This document shows, in pieces, positions 33,213 to 45,756 of a DNA stretch of 64,000 nucleotides (positions are counted from its first letter, which is position 1; the number at the start of each line of letters is the position of its first letter). This stretch comes from Rattus norvegicus. Its lineage: Eukaryota > Chordata > Mammalia > Rodentia > Muridae. The DNA is taken from the NCBI RefSeq assembly GCF_036323735.1, contig NC_086032.1:55196599-55260598 (forward strand), written 5' to 3'. Position numbers and translations under genes: made by a program. Under the pieces are notes generated by a model. That model searched no databases. It was not told where the DNA came from and worked only from the letters and a program-made list of their open reading frames with translations.

Positions 33213-35932
33213 ATTAATATAACAGGAAGCAATAATAACTATTCCTTAATATCTCTCAAGATCAATGGCCTCAACTCCCCAATAAAAAGACATAGATTAA
33301 CAAACTGGATACGCAACGAGGACCCTGCATTCTGCTACCTACAGGAAACACACCTCAGAGACAAAGACAGACACTACCTCAGAGTGAAAGGCAAGAAAAC
33401 AACTTTCCAAGCAAATGGTCGGATGAAGCAAGCTGGAGTAGCCATTCTAATATCAAATAAAATCAATTTTCAACTAAAAGTCATCAAAAAAGATAAGGAA
33501 GGACACTTCATATTCATCAAAGGAAAAATCCACCAAAATGAACTCTCAATTCTAAATATCTATGCCCCAAATACAAGGGCACCTACATACGTAAAAGAAA
33601 CCTTACTAAAACTCAAAACAAACATTGCGCCTCACACAATAATAGTAGGAGATTTAAACACCCCACTCTCATCAATGGACAGATCATAGAAACAGAAATT
33701 AAACAGAGACGTAGACAGAGTAAGAGAAGTCATGAGCCAAATGGACTTAACAGATATTTATAGAACATTCTATCCTAAAGCAAAAGGAAATACATTCTTC
33801 TCAGCTCCTCATGGTACTTTCTCCAAAATTGACCATATAATTGGTCAAAAAATGGGCCTCAACAGGTACGGAAAGATAGAAATAATGCCATGCGTGGTAT
33901 CAGAACACCAAGGCCTAAAGCTGGTCTTCAATAACAATAAGGGAAGAATGCCCACATATACGTGGAAATTGAACAATGCTCTACTCAATGATAACCTGGT
34001 CAAGGAAGCAATAAAGAAAGAAATTAAAGACTTTTTAGAATTTAATGAAAATGAAGGTAAAACATACCCAAACTTATGGGACACAATGAAAGCTGTGCTA
34101 AGAGGAAAACTCATAGCGCTGAGTGCCTGTAGAAAGAAACAGGAAAGAGCATATGTCACCAGCTTGACAGCACACCTAAAAGCTCTAGAACAAAAAGAAG
34201 CAAATACACCCAGGAGGAGTAGAAGACAGGAAATAATCAAACTCAAAGCTGAAATCAACCAAGTAGAAACAAAAAGGACCATAGAAAGAATCAACAGAAC
34301 CAAAAGTTGGTTCTTTGAGAAAATCAACAAGGTAGATAAACCCTTAGCCAGACTAATGAGAGGACCCAGAGAGTGAGTCCAAATTAAAAAAATCAGAAAT
34401 GAAAAGGGAGACATAACTACAGATTCAGAGGAAATTCAAAAAATCATCAGATCTAACTATAAAAGCCTATATTCAACAAAACTTGAAAATCTGCAGGAAA
34501 TGTACAATTTTCTAGACAGATCCCAGGTACCAAAGTCAAATCAGTAACAGATAAACCAGTTAAACAACCCCATAACTCCTAAGGGAATAGAAACAATCAT
34601 TAAAGGTCTCCCAACCAAAAAGAGCCCAGGTCCAGACGGGTTTAGTGCAGAATTCTATCAGACCTTCATAAAAGACCTCATACCAATATTATCCAAACTA
34701 TTCCACAAAATTGAAACAGATGGAGCACAACCGAATTCCTTCTATGAAGCCACAATTCTCTTATACCTAAACCACACTAAGACCCAACAAAGAAAGAGAA
34801 CTTCAGACCAATTTCCCTTATGAATATCGATGCAAAAATACTCAACAAAATTCTTGCAAACCAAATCCAAGAGCACATCAAAACATTCATCCACCATGAT
34901 CAAGTATGCTTCATCCCAGGCATGCAGGGATGGTTTAATATACGGAAAAGCATCAACGTGATCCATTATATAAACAAACTGAAAGAACAAAACCACATGA
35001 TCCTTTCATTGGATGCTGAGAAAGCATTTGGCAAAATTCAACACCCCTTCATGATAAAAGTTCTGGAAAGAATAGGAATTCAAGGCCCATACCTAAACAT
35101 AGTAAAAGCCATATACAGCAAACCAGTTGCTAACATTAAACTAAATGGAGAGAAACTTGAAGCAATCCCACTAAAATCAGGGACTAGACAAGGCTGCCCA
35201 CTCTCTCCCTACTTATTCAATATAGTTCTTGAAGTTCTCGCCAGAGCAATCAGACAACAGAAGGAGGTCAAGGGGATACAAATCAGAAAAGAAGAAGTCA
35301 AAATATCACTGTTTGCAGATGATATAATAGTATATTTAAGTGATCCCAAAAGTTCCACCAGAGAACTACTAAAGCTGATAAACAACTTCAGCAAAGTGGC
35401 GGGGTATAAAATTAACTCAAATAAATCAGTAGCCTTCCTCTACACAAAAGAGAAAGAAGCCGAGAAAGAAATTAGGGTAATGATAACCTTCATAATAGAC
35501 CCAAATAATATAAAGTACCTGGGTGTGACTTTAACCAAGCAAGTAACAGATCTGTACGATAAGAACTTCAAGACTCTGAAGAAAGAAATTGAAGAAGACC
35601 TCAGAAGATGGAAAGATCTCCCATGCTCATGGATTGGCAGGATTAATATAGTAAATATGGCCATTTTACCAAAGGCGATCTACAGATTCAATGCAATCCC
35701 CATCAAAATACCAATCCAATTCTTCAGAGAGTTAGACAGATCAATTTGCAAATTCATCTGGAATAACAAAAAACCCAGGATAGCTAAAACTATCCTCAAC
35801 AATAAAAGGACTTCAGGGGGAATCACTATCCCTGAACTCAAGCAGTATTACAGAGCAATAGTGATAAAAACTGCATGGTATTGGTACAGAGACAGACAGA
35901 TAGACCAGTGGGACAGAATTGAAGACCCATAG
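33213..35932 (+). pseudogene. L1 ORF2 pseudogene, 3'-deleted (copy 2)
   Basis: Starts at the position where copy 3 has its ATG; here it is ATT. The endonuclease part shows NINITGSNNNYS, LQETHLRDKD and VGDLNTPLSS, but the SDH catalytic motif reads SEH. Nonsense codons lie at 33687-33689 (TAG) and 34374-34376 (TGA). A 1-bp deletion near 34757 shifts the frame. The reverse transcriptase domain is then open from 34820 for 370 codons with an intact FADD box at 35312-35323. The Cys-rich C terminus is removed by the internal deletion, and the frame ends at a TAG formed by the junction (35930-35932). Confidence 0.93.
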
Positions 35933-36208
35933 GTAGCAATGAATATCCTAGTAAGAGCACCAGTGGAAGGGGAAGCCCTGAGTCCTGCTAAGACTGAACC
36001 CCAGTGAACATGATTGTTGGGGGGAGGGCGGCAATGGGGGGAGGATGGGGAGGGGAACACCCATAAAGAAAGGGAGGAGGAGGGATTAGGGGGATGTTTG
36101 CCCGGAAACCGGGAAAGGGAATAACACTCAAAATGTAAATAAGAAGTACTCAAGTTAATAAAAAAATATACAAATGGAATCAAAGGAAAAAAAAGAAACT
36201 CATTTGTT

Positions 36209-36687
36209 TATACATACTTTAGTATACTAAGTGTGTTTCTATAAAAGATGTATATTTTGTATGTGATACATCTAATAATAATCTAATATACTCATAGTTA
36301 GACTACATAATTTAACAAATGATTATAGAATATATAAAATTATTAAACAATTTAAACATTTATACAACTGACTTAAAATATACTTTATTTTATAGAATTC
36401 TAGATGATATTAATCTATGTAGACTTTACCATAAGCCGCTTAAGTTATATGGCTTATACATTGGCATAAAGTTTAATTTCAAGTTAAAATGCATACTTCA
36501 GTAAAAGCTCAATTTGCTTAAAAGTGATTCAATTTTATTAATAATTAACTAATGCTTTCTAAAATGCCTCATTTGACAGAATCTAAGGTAGTTAACTCAT
36601 GAAGACCAACACATGTTCAGTAAGATCTGAGAAAATCAATTCTCTACCTTGGTTTAGTATTGCCAGTACAATTTAAACAGCAATAAT
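36209..36687. other. AT-rich unique sequence
   Basis: No gene or repeat seen. Confidence 0.45.
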
Positions 36688-36859
36688 AAAGTATTATACA
36701 TGTTGTGGGGGGCAAGAATAGGGTGTGGTCAGGGGAGGGGAACACCCTTATAGAAGTAAGGAAGGGGAATGGATAGGGGGTTTATGACCAGGAAACCAGG
36801 AAAGGGAATAACATTTAAAATGTAAATTAAAAAATACCCTAAAAAGTACTATATATGTT
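36688..36859 (+). mobile_element. Very short L1 3' end with imperfect TSD
   Basis: Only about 138 bp of L1 (36705-36842): G-rich tract, 'gaccaggaaaccaggaaagg', 'aacatttaaaatgtaaatt' and an A-rich tail. The 17-bp flanks aaagtattatacatgtt (36688-36704) and its copy at 36843-36859 differ at two positions. Confidence 0.85.
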
Positions 36860-37145
36860 TATACATATAAATGCACAAATGATTAATTAAATTATTAATG
36901 TGAAAGATATGAAGAATGGTGGGGATAGACATATGGATGAGCCTAGATGAGAAGATGAAAGGAAAAATGTAAGTACATTATAATCTAAATAGAATGTTGT
37001 TTAGTTACAAGAAGGTACATACTTTATTAGTGTGATATAATTTTTTTAACTGAAAGTATGACAAAATATTTATCTAATTTAAAATCAGTAGAAATATAAC
37101 TAACAAAAACCATAATTCTATTCTCAAAGAGTCTTTTCCTCTTAA

Positions 37146-37385
37146 TGGGTTGGCTCATCCTATCTTAAAATGAGGGCTTTTGCTTTTTCTTATTTTATCT
37201 TGTTTTGTCCTGTTTGTCATCTCTTGGAGGCCTGCTCTGCTCATTTCTGTAGAGGAAATGGAGGGGAGTCGACCTGATCGGGGAAGGAATGTACCTCAGA
37301 AGAAAGAAGCTAGGAAAAACTGTGGTCCAGACATATTTCATTAAAAATGAATCTATTTTAAAATAAATGTTTAGAAAGATTAAGA
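37146..37385 (+). mobile_element. Lx-type L1 3' end (sense)
   Basis: 'tttgtcatctcttggaggcc', 'tctgctcatttctgtagagg', 'ggaggggagtcgacctg' and 'aaatgaatctattttaaaat' match the Lx terminal 3' UTR, as at 16790-17045. A-rich end, no target duplication recognised. Confidence 0.65.
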
Positions 37386-39148
37386 AAATATGAAATAATT
37401 CATATCACTGTAAAAGGATATTATTATTTAGTACTTCTCTGAGAAAATTTATGAGGAACTGAATATCTGTAAGTCCACTCTGGCTTATAAAAGACTACTT
37501 TTTATTAGTTTTATCATATTTATATCAAGGTTTGTTGTTTATACATGCATGCCCTTGGAGCCAAAGGAATTCTTCTAGGGTTGGAGTAACAAATATTTTC
37601 CACCCTTGTGAGGGCTGAGAACTGGACTTTAGTTCTTTGCAGGAACTATATATATTCTGAACAAAGCCAACTTCGAAGCCCAATTTTGATCAGATATCAA
37701 ATCTGACATATAAATATACTAAGAGATTCAAACTATTACATAATTGATATACTATTAACACAATGCTCTGTTTACAAAGTTTTGCTGAAAGGTAGTGTAT
37801 GAAACCTGAAGAAATTGGAATGTATTAGATATAAAAGCATTTGTTTCTCTAGTGTTGATAAAAAATATTATTGATCCTATAGAACTCTGTACTGATTACT
37901 ATAAGACTCCATAATACAATTCTAAAAAAATGAGGAGTTACAGATTTAAGAGAAATGGAAAATGCAATCTATACCTTCACAATTAGAACAATTTAATTCA
38001 CAGCTCCAGTACTTCAAGATATGCTGTTTTCTGATATCTTTTTCTCAAAACTTAGTGCTACAGACATGATGAGTACTTTGGGGAAACTCTAAGATAATTA
38101 GCAACTACTTGCAATGTAGGTTTCTGGCTACATTAGCCAAATATCTGCCATGGGAGTTATGAAAAGAAAAGTATATCACCATGTAGTGTTATAGGTCTAA
38201 GTAAAAAGCAGTATTGTAGCAGACCTCTGGTAGTTCTTGTTTCTAGCACATTACTGTTTCTTGAGTGAAATCCATATTAAATTTTTTTTTTCTGAAACCA
38301 CTATTTTTGGGTGACTGATATGTGGTACAGTACTGTTAACATTTTGACAGAAAAAAATTATATACATGTAATCGTTGTCTATAAAAAGCATATATCATTT
38401 GCAATGGACCCATGAGAAATTTGACATTTCTTAGTCTATGCTAAGAGATTGAGTACAAAGCATATGCATTAAGTAAAGATTTATTTTAACATCAGAGAAA
38501 CTATTGCTATGTACATTGAAATGTTGCTTCATATTCTAAATACTTATGTAGAAATCAGGGTTTTAACATTTGTCATGAACTTAGTAAAAACTGAAAAGCT
38601 TAATAAGTTAAATATACCTAATTCAGGTAGATTTAGAAATGTAAGCCATTAAAACATTTTGAATATTCATTGACATTTGATGTAAAATAAGTAATCATAT
38701 GATATAACTTTATGAGTCGTCAAAGCTACCCATATATTCATTCGTTTGAAAATTAGTACATTAAATATGTTAAGTTCCTTATATCTACATTGTTTTTAGA
38801 AAAGAAAAGACTGAAGTTCTAAAATCAACTCCATATATTTTATCATGTACAACAATTTTTGACAGCCTCAAAATTAGGTAGTAGAATTTATAGAAAATGT
38901 CTCCTCTTATCTAATAACCATTTTGAAGGCTTTTGGGCAAAATTAGAAAAAAAATAAACATTTCAAAAACAGTCCTCTCATCATCAAGGATAGAAGCACA
39001 GAAATCTATAAAATGAACTCAACACAGCATATGACACACTATTCTCTACACTTAATAGTCAACTGACCACTGAAACAGGTATACAAGTGTATGATGAGTG
39101 AGAAGAATTTTTATGAAGGAGTTAGAGAAACACTAGAATAAGAATAAT
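37386..39148. other. AT-rich unique sequence
   Basis: No gene or confident repeat seen. Confidence 0.45.
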
Positions 39149-39162
39149 TAAAAAAACTAAAA

Positions 39163-39958
39163 GAGCCCCACACCCGCGGATCCCGGCCCGCAGCAGCTCT
39201 CTGCTCCCAGACCCCGTAGGAAATAGACCTCACCGCCTGGTCAGGTGGGCACTCCTGAGGCTGCAGAGCAGAAGAGACCACCAACACTGCCCACCCCTGC
39301 CCACATCCCTGGCCCAAGAGGAAACTGTATAAGGCCTCTGGGCTCCCGTGGGGGAGGGCCCAGGAGCGGCAGGACCCCTGCCTGAGACACCTCCGGAACC
39401 TGAAGGAAACAGACCAGATAAACAGTTCTCTGCACCCAAATCCCATGGGAGGGAGAGCTAAACCTTCAGAGAGGCAGACAAGCCTGGGAAACCAGAAGAG
39501 ACTGCTCTCTGTACATACATCTCGGACGCCAGAGGAAAACACCAAAGGCCATCTGGAACCCTGGTGCACTGAAGCTCCTGGAAGGGGCAGCACAGGTCTT
39601 CCTGGTTGCTGCCACCGCAGAGAGCCCGTGGGCAGCACCCCACGAGCGAACTTGAGCCTCGGGACCACAGGTAAGACCAACATGTATGCTGCAAGTGACC
39701 TGCCTGGTGAACTCAAGACACAGGCCCACAGGAACAGCTGAAGACCTGTAACGAGGAAAAACTACAGGCACGAAAGCAGAACACTATGTCCCCATAACTG
39801 GCTGAAAGAAAACAGTAAAACAGGTCTACAGCACTCCTGACACACAGGCTTATAGGACAGTCTAGCCACTGTCAGAAATAGCAGAACAAAGTAACACTAG
39901 AGATAATCTGACGGCGAGAGGCAAGCGCAGGAACCCAAGCAACAGAAACCAAGACTAC
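39163..39958 (+). promoter_or_regulatory. L1 5' UTR / internal promoter (copy 3)
   Basis: GC-rich stretch with several CpGs in its first 250 bp ('cacccgcggatcccggcccg'), strongly contrasting with the AT-rich flank. It ends directly before the ORF1 ATG at 39959. This is the promoter and the usual CpG-methylation target in rodent L1s. The sequence cannot show whether it is active. Confidence 0.85.
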
Positions 39959-41098
39959 ATGGCATCATCGGAGCCCAATTCTCCCGCCAAAACAAACATG
40001 GAATGTCCAAGCACACCAGAAACGCAAGATCTAGTTTCAAAATCATATTTGATCATGATGCTGAAGGACTTCAAGAAAGATGTGAAGAACTCCCTTAGAG
40101 AACAAGTAGAAGCCTACAGAGAGGAATCACAAAAATGCCTGAAAGAATTCCAGGAAAACATAAATAAACAAGTAGAAGGCCATAGAGAGGAGACACAAAA
40201 ATCCCTGAAAGAATTCCAGGAAAACATAAATAAACAAGTAGAAGCCCATAGAGAGGAGATACAAAAATCCCTGAAAGAATTCCAGGATAACACAATCAAA
40301 CAGTTGAAGGAATTAAAAATGGAAACAGAAGCAATCAAGAAAGAACACATGGGAACAACCCTGGATATAGAAAACCAAAAGAAGAGACAAGGAGCTGTAG
40401 ATACAAGCTTCACCAACAGAATACAAGAGATGGAAGAGAGAATCTCAGGAGCAGAAGATTCCATAGAAATCATTGACTCAACTGTCAAAGATAATGTAAA
40501 GCGGAAAAAGCTACTGGTCCAAAACATACAGGAAATCCAGGACTCAATGAGAAGATCAAACCTAAGGATAATAGGTATAGAGGAGACTGAAGACTCCCAG
40601 CTCAAATGACCAGTAAATATCTTCAACAAAATCATAGAAGAAAACTTCCCTAACCTAAAAAAAGAGATACCCATAGGCATACAAGAAGCCTACAGAACTC
40701 CAAATAGATTGGACCAGAAAAGAAACACCTCCCGTCACATAATAGTCAAAACACCAAACACACAAAATAAAGAAAGAATATAAAAAGCAGTAAGGGAAAA
40801 AGGTCAAGTAACATATAAAGGCAGACCTATCAGAATCACACCAGACTTCTCGCCAGAAACTATGAAGGCCAGAAGATCCTGGACTGATGTCATACAGACC
40901 CTAAGAGAACACAAATGCCAGCCCAGGTTACTCTATCCTGGAAAACTCTCAATTAACATAGATGGAGAAACCAAGATATTCCATGACAAAACCAAATTTA
41001 CACAATATCTTTCTACAAATCCAGCACTACAAAGGATAATAAATGGTAAAGCCCAACATGAGGAGGCAAGCTATACCCTAGAAGAAGCAAGAAACTAA
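39959..41098 (+). pseudogene. L1 ORF1, two nonsense mutations (copy 3)
   Basis: A 380-codon frame that keeps phase from the ATG at 39959 to the TAA at 41096-41098, broken by a TGA at 40607-40609 and a TAA at 40781-40783. L1 ORF1p is a trimeric RNA-binding chaperone of the L1 particle. The N-terminal coiled coil (about residues 25-150) contains three 22-residue units encoded by three 66-bp repeats (40101-40166, 40167-40232, 40233-40298). Then come the RRM-like domain (from MRRSNLRIIG, residue about 198) and the C-terminal domain (PIRITPDFSPETMKARRS). The stops fall in the RRM region, so only the coiled coil would be made. Confidence 0.94.
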
Positions 41099-41157
41099 TC
41101 GTCTTGGCAACAAAACAAAGAGAATGAAAGCACACAAACATAACCTCACATCCATTT

Positions 41158-44100
41158 ATGAATATAACGGGAAGCAATAATAACTATTCCTTAATATCTC
41201 TCAACATCAATGGCCTCAACTCCCCAATAAAGAGACATAGATTAAAAAACTGGATACGCAACGAGGACCCTGCATTCTGCTGCCTACAGGAAACACACCT
41301 CAGAGACAAAGACAGATATTACCTCAGAGTGAAAGGCTGGAAAACAATTTTCCAAACAAATGGTCAGAAGAAGCAACCTGCAGTAGCCATTCTAATATCA
41401 AATAAAATCAATTTTCAACTAAAAGTCATCAAAAAAGATAAGGAAGGACACTTCATATTTATCAAAGGAAAAATCCACCAAGGTGAATTCTCAATCCTAA
41501 ATATCTATGCCCCAAATACAAGGGCACCTACATATGGAAAAGAAACCTTACTAAAGCTCAAAACACACATTGCACCTCACACAATAATAGTGGGAGATTT
41601 CAACACCCCACTCTCATCAATGGACAGATCATGGAAACAGAAATTAAACAGAGATGTAGACAGACTAAGAGAAGTCATGAGCCAAATTGACTTAACGGAT
41701 ATTTATAGAACATTCTATCCTACAGCAAAAGGATATAACTTCTTCTCAGCTCCTCATGGTACTTTCTCCAAAATTGACCATATAATTGGTCAAAAAAACG
41801 GGCCTCAACAGGGACAGAAAGATAGAAATAATCCCATGCGTGCTATCAGACCACCACGGCCTAAAACTGGTCTTCAATAACAATCAAGGAAGAATGCCCA
41901 AATATACTTGGAAATTGAACAATGCTCTACTCAATGATAACCTGGTCAAGGAAGAAATAAAGATAGAAATTAAAAACTTTTTAGAATTTAATGAAAATGA
42001 AGGTACAACATACCCAAACTTATGGGACACAATGAAAGCTGTGCTAAGAGGAAAAGTCATAGCGCTGAGTGCCTGCAGAAAGAAACAGGAAAGAGCATAT
42101 GTCAGCAGCTTGACAGCACACCTAAAAGCTCTAGAACAAAAAGAAGCAAATACACCCAGGAGGCGTAGAAGGCAGGAAATAATTAAACTCAGAGTGGAAA
42201 TCAACCAAGTAGAAACAAAAAGGACCATAGAAAGAATCAACAGAACCAAAAGTTGGTTGTTTGAGAAAATCAACAAGATAGATAAACCCTTAGCCAGACT
42301 AACGAGAAGACACAGAGAGTGTGTCCAAATTAACAAAATCAGAAATGAAAAGGGAGACATAACAACAGATTCAGAGGAAATTCAAAAAATCATCAGATCT
42401 TACTATAAAAACCTATATTGAACAAAACTTGAAAATCTTCAGGAAATGGAAAATTTCCTAGAGAGATACCAAGTACCGAAGTTAAATCAGGAACAGATAA
42501 ACCAGTTAAACAACCCCATAACTCCTAAGGAAAAAAGCAGTCATTAAAGGTCTCCCAACCAAAAAGAGCCCAGGTCCAGACGGGTTTAGTGCAGAATTCT
42601 ATCAAACCTTCATAGAAGACCTCATACCAATATTATCCAAACTATTCCACAAAATTGAAACAGATGGATCACTACCGAATACATTCTACGAAGCCACAAT
42701 TACTCTTATACCTAAACCACACAAAGACACAACAAAGAAAGAGAACTTCAGACCAATTTCCCTTATGAATATCGTCGCAAAAATACTCAACAAAATTCTG
42801 GGAAACCGAATCGAAGAGCATATCAAAACAATCATCCACCATGACCAAGTAGGCTTCATCCCAGGCATGCAGGGATGGTAGGATGGTTTAATATACGGAA
42901 AACCATCAACGTGATCCATTATATAAACAAACTGAAAGAACAAAACCACATGATCATTTCATTAGACGCTGAGAAAGCATTAAACAAAATTCAACACCAC
43001 TTCATGATAAAAGTCCTGGAAAGAATAGGAATTCAAGGCCCATACCTGAACATAGTAAAAGCCATATACAGCAAACCAGTTGCTAACATTAAACTAAATG
43101 GAGAGAAACTTGAAGCAATCCCACTAAAATCAGGGACTAGACAAGGCTGCCCACTCTCTCCCTACTTATTCAGTATAGTACTTGAAGTTCTAGCCAGAGT
43201 GATCAGACAACAAAAGGAGGTCAAGGGGATACAGATCGGAAAAGAAGAAGTCAAAATATCACTATTTGCAGATGATATAATAGTATATTTAAGTGATCCC
43301 AAAAGTTCCACCAGAGAACTACTAAAGCTGATAAACAACTTCAGCAAAGTGGCTGGGTATAAAATTACCTCAGATAAATCAGTTGCCTTCCTCTATACAA
43401 AAGAGAAACAAGCCGAGAAAGAAATTAGGGAAACGACACCCTTCATAATAGACCCAAATAATATAAAGTACCTCGGTGTGACTTTAACCAAGCAAGGAAA
43501 AGATCTGTACAATAAGAACTTCAAGACACTGAAGAAGGAAATTGAAGAAGACCTCAGAAGATGGAAAGATCTCCCATGCTCATGGATTGGCAGGATTAAT
43601 ATAGTAAAAATGGCCATTTTACCAAAAGCAATCTACAGATTCAATACAATCCCCATCAAAATACCAATCCAATTCTTCAAAGAGTTAGACAGAACAATTT
43701 GCAAATTCATCTGGAATAACAAAAAACCCAGGATAGCTAAAGCTATCCTCAACTATAAAAGGACTTCAGGGGGAATCACTATCCCTGAACTCAAGCAGTA
43801 TTACAGAGCAATAGTGATAAAAACTGCATGGTATTGGTACAGAGACAGACAGATAGACCAATGGAATAGAATTGAAGACCCAGAAATGAACCCACACATG
43901 TATGGTCACTTAATTTTTGTCAAAGGAGCTAAAACCATCCAATGGAAAAAAGATAGCATTTTCAGCAAATGGTGCTGGTTCAACTGGAGGGCAACATGTA
44001 GAAGAATGCAGATCGATCCATGCTTATCACCCTGTACAAAGCTTAAGTCCAAGTGGATCAAGGACCTCCACATCAAACCAGACACACTCAAACTAATAGA

Positions 44101-44991
44101 AGAAAAACTAGGGAAGCATCTGGAACACATGGGCACTGGAAAAAATTTCCTAAACAAAACACCAATGGCTTACGCTCTAAGATCAAGAATCGACAAATGG
44201 GATCTCATAAAACTGCAAAGCTTCTGTAAGGCAAAGGACACTGTGGTTAGGACAAAACGGCAACCAACAGATTGGGAAAAGATCTTTACCAATCCTACAA
44301 CAGATAGAGGCCTTATATCCAAAATATACAAAGAACTCAAGAAGTTAGACCGCAAGGAAACAAATAACCCTATTAAAAATGGGGTTCAGAGCTAAACAAA
44401 GAATTCACAGCTGAGGAATGCCCAATGGCTGAGAAACACCTAAAGAAATGTTCAACATCTTTAGTCATAAGGGAAATGCAAATCAAAACAACCCTGAGAT
44501 TTCACCTCACACCAGTGAGAATGGCTAAGATCAAAAACTCAGGGGACAACAGATGCTGGCAAGGATGTGGAGAAAGAGGAACACTCCTCCATCGTTGGTG
44601 GGATTGCAGACTGGTAAAACCATTCTGGAAATCAGTCTGGAGGATCCTCAGAAAATTGGACATTGAACTGCCTGATGATCCAGCTATACCTCTCTTGGGC
44701 ATATACCCAAAAGATGCCCCAACATATAAAAAAGACACGTGCTCCACTATGGTCATTGCAGCCTTATTTATAATAGCCAGAAGCAGGAAAGAACCCAGAT
44801 GCCCTTCAACAGAGGAATGGATACAGAAAATGTGGTACATCTACACAATGAAATATTACTCAGCTATCAAAAACAACGACTTTATGAAATTCGTAGGCAA
44901 ATGGTTGGAACTGGAAAATATCATCCTGAGTGAGCTAACCCAATCACAGAAAGACATACACGGTATGCACTCATTGATAAGTGGCTATTAG
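41158..44991 (+). pseudogene. L1 ORF2, frameshifted (copy 3)
   Basis: Starts MNITGSNNNYSL at the ATG 41158. The endonuclease spans about residues 1-240 (LQETHLRDKD, VGDFNTPLSSMDRS, and SDHHG in the next frame). Breaks: an extra A near 41795, a TGA at 42419-42421, indels near 42530, an 8-bp tandem duplication near 42875, and a lost A near 44380. The reverse transcriptase is open for 506 codons from 42875 to 44395, with GTRQGCPLSPYLF and the intact FADD box at 43265-43276. The Cys-rich C terminus (C-x3-C-x7-H-x4-C, about 44555-44610) lies in the last frame, which ends SLISGY at 44991. Domains are all present but not in one frame. Confidence 0.95.
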
Positions 44992-45756
44992 CCCAAATGC
45001 TTGAATTACCCTAGATGCCTAGAACAAATGAAACTCAAGACGGATGATCAAAATATGAATGCTTCACTCCTTCTTTAAAAGGGGAACAAGAATACCCTTG
45101 GCAGGGAATAGAGAGGCAAAGATTAAAACAGAGACTGAAGGAACACCCATTCAGAGCCTGCCCCACATGTGGCCCATACATATACAGCCACCCAATTAGA
45201 GAAGATCGATGAAGCAAAGAAGTGCAGACCGACAGGAGCCGGATGTAGATCGCTCCTGAGAGACACAGCCAGAATACAGCAAATACATAGGCGAATGCCA
45301 GCAGCAAACCACTGAACTGAGAATAGGACCCCCGTTGAAGGAATCAGAGAAAGAACTGGAAGAGCTTGAAGGGGCTCGAGACCCCATATGTACAACAATG
45401 CCAAGCAACCAGAGCTTCCAGGGACTAAGCCACTACCTAAAGACTATACATGGACTGACCCTGGACTCTGACCTCATAGGTAGCAATGAATATCCTAGTA
45501 AGAGCACCAGTGGAAGGGGAAGCCCTGGGTCCTGCTAAGACTGAACCCCCCAGTGAACTAGACTGGGGGGGTGGGCGGCAATGGGGGGAGGGATGGGAGG
45601 GGAACACACATAAGGAAGGGGAGTGGGGAGGGGGATGTTTGCCCGGATACCGGGAAAGGGAATAACACTCGAAATGTATATAAGAAATACTCAAGTTAAT
45701 AAAAAAAAATAAAATGTAAAATAAAAAAACTAAAATAATAACTTATAAAAATAATT

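Larger units (their letters stand above)
31154..36208 (+). mobile_element. L1 copy 2 with TSD and 1.6-kb internal deletion
   Basis: The insertion 31169-36193 is flanked by the 15-bp repeat agaaactcatttgtt at 31154-31168 and 36194-36208. It contains a 5' UTR with part of a second monomer, ORF1 (32081-33153), the first 2.7 kb of ORF2 and the last 250 bp of 3' UTR. The ORF2 end and most of the 3' UTR are missing: 'gaagaccca' at 35921-35929 joins 'taggtagcaatg', with a two-base CA microhomology when compared with copy 3. The end is an A-rich tail from about 36155. Confidence 0.96.
39149..45735 (+). mobile_element. Full-length L1 copy 3 with TSD
   Basis: The insertion 39163-45721 is flanked by the 14-bp repeat taaaaaaactaaaa at 39149-39162 and 45722-45735. 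It has a GC-rich 5' UTR (39163-39958), ORF1 (39959-41098), ORF2 (41158-44991) and a 3' UTR with a G-rich tract, ending 'caagttaataaaaaa'. It is the best preserved L1 in the window but carries at least two stops in ORF1 and a stop plus several frameshifts in ORF2. It would need proteins from another L1 to move. Confidence 0.97.

Noticed and set aside
33845..34414. 189-codon minus-strand frame
   Set aside because: Antisense shadow of L1 ORF2. Equivalent shadows occur at 41884-42360 and 11469-11843, and its composition follows the sense strand.
39111..39716. 201-codon minus-strand frame over the L1 5' UTR
   Set aside because: Lies antisense to a GC-rich L1 promoter where stops are rare by composition. 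Similar antisense frames exist at 31283-31917 and 8819-9378. I see no domain. An antisense promoter product cannot be excluded but nothing supports it.
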